Made by a program: the position numbers and the translations under genes
Notes under the pieces: model-generated
What the model saw: the letters and a program-made list of their open reading frames with translations, nothing else
Databases searched by the model: none
Told to the model about the DNA's origin: nothing
Part shown: positions 35,524 through 43,118 of the stretch, in pieces
How the letters are laid out: every line of letters starts with the position of its first letter
Numbering within the stretch: the first letter of the stretch is position 1
Source: DATAEK01 sp036258055
Lineage (GTDB): Bacteria > Acidobacteriota > Vicinamibacteria > Vicinamibacterales > 2-12-FULL-66-21
Reading direction: 5' to 3'
DNA length: 64,000 bases
Assembly (NCBI GenBank): GCA_036258055.1
Contig: DATAEK010000067.1
Coordinates: 8,822 to 72,821 of the forward strand

Positions 35524-36636
35524 TTGTCGAAAAAAGTGTTGACCGCGATGAAAGTGGGGCCATCGAGCACCGAGTTGCGCGAGATGGATCTGCCGGACAT
35601 CCCGTCCGACGCGGCGTTGCTGAAAGTGGCGGTCGCAGGCGTCTGCGGGACCGACGTCAGCCAGTACCGCCTTCCGCTCCGTGGCGCCCCGCTCATCATG
35701 GGTCACGAAAACGTGGGCTATCTCGCCAAGGTCGGCCGCGTCTTCGCCGCTCACAAAGGGGTCAAGGAAGGGGACCTGATGTTCCTCGAACATTACGTCC
35801 CGTGCGGCCACTGTGAGTGGGATCACATGGGCGAATATCGCCATTGTGCCGCGACCGAGTGGTTCTACGATCCCAAGGCGATCCGGTACGGCTATACCTC
35901 GATCGAGATCCCGCCGTCACTCTGGGGTGGATTCAGTCAGTACTTATACCTCCCGCTCAACGCGGTCCTCCACCAGGTACCCAAGGGTCTCTCGCCCGAG
36001 CAGGCCGGTCTCGCGACGCCGATGTCGAACGGCATTCAGTGGACGCTCATCGACGCCGGAGTCGGGTACGGCTCGACGGTTCTCGTCCAGGGCCCGGGGC
36101 AGCAGGGGCTCTGCTGCGTCATGGCCGCCAAGCACGCCGGCGCCGATCGCATCATCGTCACCGGGACCTCGCGCGATGCGCGGCGGCTCGAGGTGGCGAA
36201 GCTCCTGGGCGCAGACGACGTCATCGACGTGCAGAGCGAGGATCCGCTCGCGCGGATCCACGAGATCACGGACGGCCGCGGCGTGGACGTGGTCGTCGAC
36301 TGCACGGCCGGTGGCGGCACCGCGCCGGTGATCCTCGGCATCGAGGCGACCAAGCGCCGCGGCGGCACGATGGTCGTGCAGGGTGAAGGCAACCAGGAGT
36401 TCCCCTCGTTCCCGATCGGCCGGATGACGCGCAAGGGCATGACGCTCAAAAGCGCGCGCGGCCATTCGTATCGCGCGGTGGAGATGGGCCTCCACCAGCT
36501 CGCCACGCATCGCTTCCCGATCGATCTGATCATGACCCACCGCTTCGGTCTGGCGGAAGTCGACTACGCGATCAAATCGGTCGGCGGTCAGGGCGCGGAA
36601 GATGCGATCCACGTGTCCGTGATGCCCTGGGGGTAG
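35524..36636 (+). CDS. Zinc-dependent alcohol dehydrogenase (medium-chain family)
   Basis: 370-residue MDR enzyme. Catalytic-zinc ligands are Cys in GVCGTD and the His-Glu in MGHENVG. The structural-zinc lobe reads CGHCEWDHMGEYRHC, where the third of the four usual Cys is Asp. NAD(P) is bound by VLVQGPGQQGLCCVMAAKHAG. I chose TTG 35524 (MSKKVLTAMKVGP) because a strong GGAGGTGA (35512-35519) lies just upstream; the ATG at 35485 has GAGGAG directly abutting it, too close. The substrate is unknown. It could oxidise a diol or alcohol intermediate of the surrounding aromatic pathway, as no separate cis-diol dehydrogenase is visible. Confidence 0.85.
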   Translation: MSKKVLTAMKVGPSSTELREMDLPDIPSDAALLKVAVAGVCGTDVSQYRLPLRGAPLIMGHENVGYLAKVGRVFAAHKGVKEGDLMFLEHYVPCGHCEWDHMGEYRHCAATEWFYDPKAIRYGYTSIEIPPSLWGGFSQYLYLPLNAVLHQVPKGLSPEQAGLATPMSNGIQWTLIDAGVGYGSTVLVQGPGQQGLCCVMAAKHAGADRIIVTGTSRDARRLEVAKLLGADDVIDVQSEDPLARIHEITDGRGVDVVVDCTAGGGTAPVILGIEATKRRGGTMVVQGEGNQEFPSFPIGRMTRKGMTLKSARGHSYRAVEMGLHQLATHRFPIDLIMTHRFGLAEVDYAIKSVGGQGAEDAIHVSVMPWG

Positions 36637-36649
36637 CCGGCCGCTTCGC

Positions 36650-36780
36650 GGCCGGATGGCAAATGGCAAATGGCACATGGCAAATGGCACATGGCCCATG
36701 GCAAATGGTAAATGGCACATGGCAAATGGGATGGGACATGGGCCGCGGGACACGGATGGGCCATGGGCCATGGGCAAAGA
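36650..36780. repeat. ATGGCAAATGGCAC tandem repeat array
   Basis: About ten imperfect 7-nt units (ATGGCAA, ATGGCAC, ATGGCCC) fill most of the 202-nt gap after the alcohol dehydrogenase gene. A short reverse-complement run of the same family lies at 2039-2060. The units are contiguous without spacers. Confidence 0.85.
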
Positions 36781-36838
36781 CGACGGGATGCTTCGATCGG
36801 CATTCCGCTGACCTAGGGCGCCGCGCAGAGTTCCTCTC

Positions 36839-37525
36839 GTGACCGGAGCCACTCCACGCTCGCAGGAGGTCGTGCCGCAGCTGGTGGACGCGATCCGCAT
36901 GCTGACGCGTGCGGACATGATGGACCACAGCGGGCACGGCAGCGCCAGGCGGGATGCCGGTTCCTTCTACATCAACTCGGGTGCGTCCGTGCGCGGCTCC
37001 CTCACCGAGCGGGACATCGTCGCCGTGGACCTCGACGGCGTTTTGATCGAGGGAAGCGCACAGCCTCCGCTCGAGTTCCCACTGCACGCCGAGATCTATC
37101 GGGCACGCCCAGACGTCCACGCCGTGATGCACACGCACCCCCGATGGTCGACCTTCCTGACCATGGTGGGCGCTCCCTACCAGCCGGTGTTTGGGCAAGG
37201 TGCGCTGCTCGGCGACGTGCCGGTCATGGACTCGCCGATGTCGGTGAACTCGCGCCAAATGGGGGAGCGCCTGGTAGCGACCCTCGGACAGGGTCACGCC
37301 GTGCTCCTCAAATCGCACGGCGCCGCGATCGTGGGTGCGAACGTCGTCGAGGCTTTCGTGCTCGCCGCCTACATCGAGGAAAACGCGTACCGCCAGTACA
37401 TGGCGATGCAGATCGGGTCACCGTACGTCTTCAGCGACGCAGAGCGGCAGATCTGCCGCCAGCGGCTCTGGACTGCCAGCCTCTTCCAGAAGGTCTGGGA
37501 GCATTACCGCTCGAAGTTGGCGTAG
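36839..37525 (+). CDS. Class II aldolase/adducin-family protein, second copy
   Basis: 228 residues. The zinc site is visible as AVMHTHPRWS and KSHGAAIVG; MMDHSGHGSARR is the N-terminal carboxylate/phosphate loop. The loop pattern SGHGSAR and the small size recall 3,4-dihydroxyphthalate decarboxylases and related aromatic decarboxylases of this family. Given the dihydroxyphthalate genes nearby, a decarboxylase is the best guess, but an aldolase cannot be excluded. The start is GTG 36839 with no clear ribosome-binding site, preceded by a tandem-repeat array. Confidence 0.8.
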   Translation: MTGATPRSQEVVPQLVDAIRMLTRADMMDHSGHGSARRDAGSFYINSGASVRGSLTERDIVAVDLDGVLIEGSAQPPLEFPLHAEIYRARPDVHAVMHTHPRWSTFLTMVGAPYQPVFGQGALLGDVPVMDSPMSVNSRQMGERLVATLGQGHAVLLKSHGAAIVGANVVEAFVLAAYIEENAYRQYMAMQIGSPYVFSDAERQICRQRLWTASLFQKVWEHYRSKLA

Positions 37526-37556
37526 CGGCCGGGGCTCGGCGCTCGGGACCATTCAA

Positions 37557-37567
37557 TGGTCAGACCT
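37557..37567. promoter_or_regulatory. Candidate FadR-type operator, site 5 (TGGTCAGACCT)
   Basis: In the context TTCAATGGTCAGACCTAG, 35 nt upstream of the first TGA-containing beta-propeller gene. Confidence 0.65.
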
Positions 37568-37601
37568 AGCCTCGCCACCCCCGGTGCGCTAAGATCCCAC
37601 C

Positions 37602-39743
37602 GTGCGAAGACATCTCGCCTGCCTTCCACTCGTCCTCTTGGTGTCGGTGACCGCCGGCCACCACCGCCATCCCATGGCGGCCACGGTTGGCGAGCTCGTG
37701 AAGTCGGAGCCCATGGACGTCTGCGTGATGACCGCCGACGACATCCGGGCGCAGCGTCGAGTCGAGCAGACCGTCGTCACCTCTCAGGGCAAGTCGTTCA
37801 TCCAGCCCGTCCGCAAGATCCGCGATGCGTATCCGTCGTTCGCTGCGGTCGCGGTCGACATGACGCGCGACGAAGCGGTCTTCACCGACGAGAATCTGTT
37901 CCAGGTCCTCGTGTACGACCGGACGGAGAACACCCCAGCCGGTGTCCCCGCGAGCAAGCCCAAGCGGGTCATCGTCGGCGAGAAGACGAACATCGAATTT
38001 CAATCCGGCGTCTACGTCGACCAGAAGACCGGCGAGATCTACGCGGCGAACAACGACACGCGCGACACGCTGGTGGTTTTCAAGCAAGGCGCGTCAGGTG
38101 ACGTCGCACCCATCCGTCAGGTCGAGACGCCGCACGGCACGTTCGGCGCCCTCGTAGATGAGTTGCACGGCGAGCTGTTCATGACCGAACAGCACGACAG
38201 CGCGATCGTCGTCTATCGCAAGGACGCCACGGAGGAAGAGTCGCCCGTCCGATTCCTGCAGGGTGTCAGGACGGGGCTGCAGGATCCGCACGGCATCGCA
38301 CTGGATCCCAAAGACGACGTCATCTTCGTCGCCAACTACGGCTACACGCACGACGTTGCCCTCACCGACAAGCCGAAGACCGGAGTGAACCAGGCGGGGA
38401 ATAACGACGGAAAGACGAACTGGCCGCTCGGCCGTCAGTTCGCGGTGCCCGGATCGGGCACGATCAATCCCCCCTCGATTACGGTCTACGCGCGGTCTGC
38501 AGCCGGCGATGCCGCGCCACTGCGAAAGATTCAGGGGCCGGACACCGGCTTGAACTGGCCGACCGGGCTGGCCTTCGACCCGGTCGCGCGCGAGCTGTTC
38601 GTGGCCAACGACGCCGCGCACGAGATCCTCGTCTTCGATGCATCGGCCAGCGGGAACGCGAAACCCGTCCGGCGATTGAAGGGGCAGAAAACCAGGCTGG
38701 CGAACCCGACCAGCGTCTTCGCCGACACGAAGAACCGCGAGCTCTGGGTCGCGAACTTCGGCGGCCATTCGGCCACGGTCTACGACATCTCCGCATCAGG
38801 CGACGCGGCGCCCAAACGCATCATCCGCAACGCACCCGAGGGCACGCCGTCGCTGATGATCGGCAATCCCGGCGCGGTTGGCTACGACTCCAAACGCGAG
38901 ACGCTCCTCGTTCCGAATTGAGTCGCGCATCCGCAGATTGCGGTGTTCGCCAGGACGGCGGACGGACAGGCGGAACGGCTCAGGGCGATTGAAGGGCAGA
39001 AGACACTCCTCGGTCGTACGATGCACGCGATCGCGTACGACGAAATCCACGACGAGATCTACGTCACGCAGCAGTTCGGCCAGGGCATCCTCGTATTCCG
39101 CGGATCGGCGGGCGGGGAAGAGCCACCCGTTCGGGTGCTCAACGGATCGAAGACACAGCTCATCGCGCCCGACCGGCTCGCGATCGACGCGGTGCACGAC
39201 GAGATCTACGTCCCTGAAGGGGTGAAGATCCTCGTGTATCCGCGTACTGCCAACGGCGACGTTGCACCCATCCGCGTGATCACCGGTCCTGACACGGGTA
39301 TCGGCGCGACGCGCGCGGTCGCGATCGATCCGGACCGCAACCTGATTGTCGCCGCCACGCAGGCGTGGGATGACGACGGCGTGGGGCGCGGGGAGGGATC
39401 GGATCTGCGAATCTTCCCGCGGCTGGCCAACGGCAATGTCAAGCCGCTGCGGGTGATCTCGGGACTTCGCGGGATGGGCAACCTCGCCATCCACTCGCCC
39501 ACGGGACACGTCCTGTCGATGCAGACGCGGTACATCGGCGTCTGGCATATCGACGACGACGGGAAGGTGCCGCCGCGTTTCACGATCGGCGGTCCGAGCG
39601 GAGTCCTGAGGGCGGGGCGCGGCCTGGCGCTCGATCCGAAGAATCAGGCGGTGATCGCGTCCGACAAGGAATTGAACGCCGTGATGACCTTCAACGTCCC
39701 GGAGGTCTTCGCGTCGACCACAACCAGTCCATCGGGTCGCTAG
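37602..39743 (+). CDS. Secreted beta-propeller protein with in-frame TGA, putative selenoprotein (copy A)
   Basis: Read through one TGA (38919-38921, codon 440), this is a 713-residue exported protein. Conventional reading would split it into 37602-38921 and a fragment with its first GTG at 38943. A signal peptide (RRHLACLPLVLLVSVTAG) is followed by repeated blades of the form ASGDVAPIRxIxGPxTGLxxPxGIAxD...ELFVAN, an NHL/YVTN-like propeller. Blades continue in the same frame after the TGA (VAHPQIAVFARTADGQAERL). The TGA follows LLVPN, as in both paralogs, and a hairpin with a GAT loop begins 9 nt later. I infer selenocysteine at 440. Function unknown: exported redox, metal or ligand binding. 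A FadR-type site lies 35 nt upstream. Copy B follows by 21 nt. Confidence 0.75.
38919..38944 (+). promoter_or_regulatory. Candidate SECIS-like recoding signal, copy A
   Basis: TGA at 38919-38921, then 8 nt (GTCGCGCA), then TCCGCA-GAT-TGCGGT. CCGCA (38931-38935) pairs with TGCGG (38939-38943); the outermost T-T does not pair. The GAT loop starts 14 nt after the TGA, as in copies B and C, and has G in first place. The paired stretch encodes P-Q-I-A. Confidence 0.7.
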
Positions 39744-39764
39744 TCGGTCGGAAGGGGGAACGCG

Positions 39765-42062
39765 GTGATCAAAGGCTTCGTCGCAGCGCTGATCGGGCTG
39801 CTGGTCCTGTTCCTGCCGGGCCTCAGGCAGGAAACGATTGCAGCGAAGACCGCGGTGCAGCTGCTCAAGTCTACCGAGCCGTCGGAAATCTGCCTGATGC
39901 CCTCGGCGGACGCCCGGTATCAGAATCAATCGGCGCCGGTTCAAGGCCGTCGTGGCGGTTCTGCGGCGGCGCCGCAGCCGGACACGCCGCCAGGCGTGAT
40001 GCCCGCCGGCTGGCCGGGCAGGGAAGTGCCCGGCGGTGACGTGCGGCCCGCGCGCATGGTCTACGACCCCAACGCCATCTTCAACGGGATGGGCATCGAT
40101 CCGCAGAACGGGATCGTCGTGTTCAGCGACGAGAACCGCGGATCCCTGCTGTCGTACGACCTCACGTCCGGAGGGCAGGCCACGGCGACGACCGAACCGC
40201 GTCGGCATGTCGTCGGCGGGAAGGTCGGGCTCGGCTTCATCGCCGGGGTGGCGCTCGATCCGATCCGGCGGGAGATCTACACCGTCAACAACGATGGCGG
40301 CGGGCTCGTCGTCCACCCGTACGACGCACACGGCGACGTCGCGCCGATCCGCAGGCTCACGGTTCCGCACCAGTCCTGGGGCTTGTCGCTCGACCTGGTG
40401 AACGACGAGCTCGCGGTCACCAGCCAGCAATATCAGGGCATCTCGATCTTCAAGCGCACGGCGTCGCACACGGATCGTCCGATTCGTACGATCCGCGGCA
40501 CCGAAACGCAGCTCGCGGATCCGCACGGCGTGTTCCTGGACGCGGCCAGCGACGAGGTGTTCGCCGCCAATCACGGCAACTGGACCGAGATGCGAACCTA
40601 CTCCGCTGACGGTCCGCCGCTTCTGCCTGGCGAGTACATTCCAGGCCGGTTCGAGAAGCCCTCGATTCGCGTCTACCGGGCGTCGTCGAACGGTAACGTC
40701 CCGCCGATCCGGACCCTTCAGGGTCCGCAGACACGGCTGGCCTGGCCGATGGGCATCACCGTGGACGACGAGGCGAAGGAGCTGGCGGTCGCCAACTACG
40801 GCACCGATCAGATTCTGGTGTTTGCGAAGAATGCGTCCGGCGACGCCGCGCCCCTGCGCGTCATCGGCGGCAGCAAGACAAGCATCGTCGGTCCGGTGGC
40901 GGTTGGGATCGATCGGAAGAACGATGAGATGTGGGTGGCGAACTACGGCGAGCACACGGCCGTGGTGTTCGATCGCACCGCCAGCGGCAACGTGGCGCCG
41001 AAACGGATCATCCGGAATGCTCCGGCCGGCACGCCGACGAGCGGTTTCACGAATGCGTCCGCGGCAGCCTACGACAGCAAGCGCGATCAGCTGCTGGTCC
41101 CGAATTGAGTAAGCGTCCCGAGGATCTCGGGATTTGCCAGGCTGGCAAACGGAAACGTCACGCCGGATCGCATCATCGAAGGTCAGAACACGAATCTGAG
41201 CCGGACCATGCACGGCCTCGCCTACGACGAGCTGCACGACGAGATCGTCGTGCCGGTCGCGCTATCGGGGGCGGTGCTCGTGTTCCGCGGCGGCGCGAAG
41301 GGCGACGAGCCTCCGCTGCGCGTAATTCAGGGCAGCAAGACCGGGATGATCCGGCCGCAGACGGTCGAGGTCGATCCCGTGCACAACGAGATCGTCGCGG
41401 CGGACTCGAGCTCGCGCGCGATCCTCATCTACTCCCGTACGGCGAACGGCGACGTCGAGCCGCTGCGCAAGATCGGCGGGTCGAAGACGCTCTTCCGCGA
41501 CATCATCGGCATCGCCATCGATCCAGTGCGGAACCTGATCTACGCCTCGACGCGGTCGACCGATGGCTTCTCGGGCATCCTCACGTTCGATCGAATGGCC
41601 AACGGCGACGTCGCGCCGATCAGAAAAATCGGCGGACCGATGACGGGCGCGCTGGGGCGGTTCCGTCAGCTGAAAGTGGATACGGAGCGGGGCATGGTGT
41701 ACCTCGCCGTGCAGGACTCCCGCCCGATGGCGCCGACACCGCAGAAAGCCGCGGACCTCTACACCAACGAGGCTTCGCTCAAGAAGCTGCGAGCGCTCGA
41801 CGATCGCGACGAAGATGCGCCGCGCGATCTCTTCGGGACCGCCGGCTTCATCGCCGCCTGGCGCGCGGAGGACGACGGTAACGTGCCGCCGCGGTTCATC
41901 ATCAGGGGACCGTCAGTGGGAGCCGCCGGCTTCGCGGGGGTGGCGTTCGATGCCAAGCGCGGCGAAGTCTACGGGGTGTCTGGTGAGCTGAACGGATACG
42001 TGGCCTGGATCGTCCCGCAGTTCTTCAGTAAGCCGAAGAGTGGATCGACGGCGGGGCAGTGA
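39765..42062 (+). CDS. Secreted beta-propeller protein with in-frame TGA, putative selenoprotein (copy B)
   Basis: 765 residues if the TGA at 41106-41108 (codon 448) is read through; conventional reading gives 39765-41108 and a fragment whose first in-frame ATG is 41208. GTG 39765 has GGGGGA upstream and begins a signal peptide (MIKGFVAALIGLLVLFLPGL). Blades follow the ASGxVAPxRxIxGxxTxLxxPxGIxxD...ELAVAN pattern on both sides of the TGA. The site reads DSKRDQLLVPN, TGA, VSVPRISGFARLANGN, matching copies A and C. The segment between TGA and the first possible downstream start is conserved in the paralogs, which only makes sense if it is translated. Probably cotranscribed with copy A. Confidence 0.75.
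41106..41131 (+). promoter_or_regulatory. Candidate SECIS-like recoding signal, copy B
   Basis: TGA at 41106-41108, 8 nt spacer (GTAAGCGT), then a perfect 6-bp stem CCCGAG (41117-41122) / CTCGGG (41126-41131) closed by loop GAT (41123-41125). The spacing from TGA to loop is 14 nt. One more T-A pair can extend the stem outward. The stem encodes P-R-I-S. Confidence 0.75.
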
Positions 42063-42063
42063 C

Positions 42064-42115
42064 AAGGTTCTAGGGGTTCTAGAACCCTAGAACCCTTCGA
42101 ACCCTAGAACCGCGC
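42064..42115. repeat. GGTTCTAGG-type repeat forming an inverted pair
   Basis: GGTTCTAGGGGTTCTAG followed by AACCCTAGAACCC and GAACCCTAGAACC. The GGTTCTAG units are present in both orientations, so the run can fold into a hairpin between the convergent ends of copy B and the GntR gene, and may serve as a terminator for both. Confidence 0.65.
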
Positions 42116-42124
42116 CCGAGGTGC

Positions 42125-42922
42125 CTACCGTCTGCGCCCGTTCGCGGCCACCCGTGCCCGTGCAGGTGCGGGGCTCACATCAGGACCGCACAGGTGGTTG
42201 CGGCCCTCGAGCTTTCGCATCGTCCGCCCCACGCGACCCTGAATATCGCCGACGTGTTTGACCATCAGCGTGTAGGCGGCCTGGTCCTCGTGTTTGCGGA
42301 TGGCGTCGAAGAGCTGCCGGTGATATTCGCAGTTCTTGCGGCGATGCCGGGCCCGGACTTTGGCGTCCAGCGTCGAGACCGATTTCGCTGTCAGATCGGC
42401 CAGCGCGTTCATGAGCACGACCAGCGGCAGATTGTGCGCGCAGTCGGCGATGGCGCGATGGAACTGACCGGCCGTTCCGCCCGAATCCGCGGCGGCACGC
42501 TTCACCTCTTCCTCTTCCTGAATCAGCACCCGTTCGAGCTTGGCGATGTCCTCCGGTCGCGCGCGGAGCGCCGCGAGCCTGGCGATGGGCGGCTCGATCA
42601 GCATGCGCGCTTCGGTCAGCTCCTTGTGCGAGGTCTTGCCCAGGCCGAGGACGAGTGAGAGCGAACGACGGACCGGTTCGTGATCGAACTTTTGAATGAA
42701 TGCGCCGCCTTCGGCCCCGCGTCGAATGTGGAGCAGCCCCTGCTCCTCGAGCGATCGATACGCCTCCCTCACCGAGACCCGGCTGGTTTTGAACTGCCGC
42801 GCCATCTCCCGCTCGGCGGGGAGCTTGTGCCCCTCGACCAGCCTGCCGTTCGAGATTTGTTTCTTGATGCGCCTGACGATGATTTCTGACGTGCGGCCCA
42901 CTGGGCCGGATCTTTCCAACAT
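42125..42922 (-). CDS. GntR-family transcriptional regulator, FadR (FCD) subfamily
   Basis: 265-residue DNA-binding regulator. The N-terminal winged helix (about 12-80) has IIVRRIKKQISNGRLVEGHKLPAEREMARQ and the recognition part TSRVSVREAYRSLEEQGLLHIRRGAEGGAFI. The C-terminal all-helical FCD ligand domain (about 100-230) has ELTEARMLIEPPIARLAALRA, FHRAIADCAHNLP and HRQLFDAIRKHEDQAAYTLM. Such proteins sense organic-acid or aromatic metabolites and bind TNGTNNNACNA palindromes. The start is ATG 42922 (MLERSGPVGRTSE) with GGGAG upstream; the open frame extends further but is not protein-like. It is the only regulator recognised in the window and the best candidate to act on the GGT-N3-ACC sites. 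No such site was seen at its own start. Confidence 0.9.
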   Translation of the reverse strand: MLERSGPVGRTSEIIVRRIKKQISNGRLVEGHKLPAEREMARQFKTSRVSVREAYRSLEEQGLLHIRRGAEGGAFIQKFDHEPVRRSLSLVLGLGKTSHKELTEARMLIEPPIARLAALRARPEDIAKLERVLIQEEEEVKRAAADSGGTAGQFHRAIADCAHNLPLVVLMNALADLTAKSVSTLDAKVRARHRRKNCEYHRQLFDAIRKHEDQAAYTLMVKHVGDIQGRVGRTMRKLEGRNHLCGPDVSPAPARARVAANGRRR

Positions 42923-43118
42923 GGGTGCATTCTCCCGGACGCCGGGAAGGAGCGTCAATCGCGACCTCCTCTGCCCGACGTCGTGTGAGTTTCCGCCGGG
43001 AGCACTGTGGACCCCGGCAACGCCTCCGTTGCGTACCGCGCCGGGCAGCGAGCGGAGAGAACGGCCGCCGCATCCCGCTCGACCGAGCGGGATGCGGCGC
43101 ATCGTACCGTTCCGAGTC

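Noticed and set aside
38919..38943. Reading the TGA in the propeller genes as a nonsense mutation, frameshift or ordinary gene split
   Set aside because: Three diverged paralogs have the TGA at the same codon, keep the same frame on both sides, and carry the same covarying hairpin after it. Decay or sequencing error would not repeat this way. An ordinary split gene would need a start and ribosome-binding site, which are missing.
42895..42910. Autoregulatory operator at the GntR gene
   Set aside because: The resembling stretch TGGGCCGGATCTTT lacks the GGT half and is inside the coding part of the regulator.
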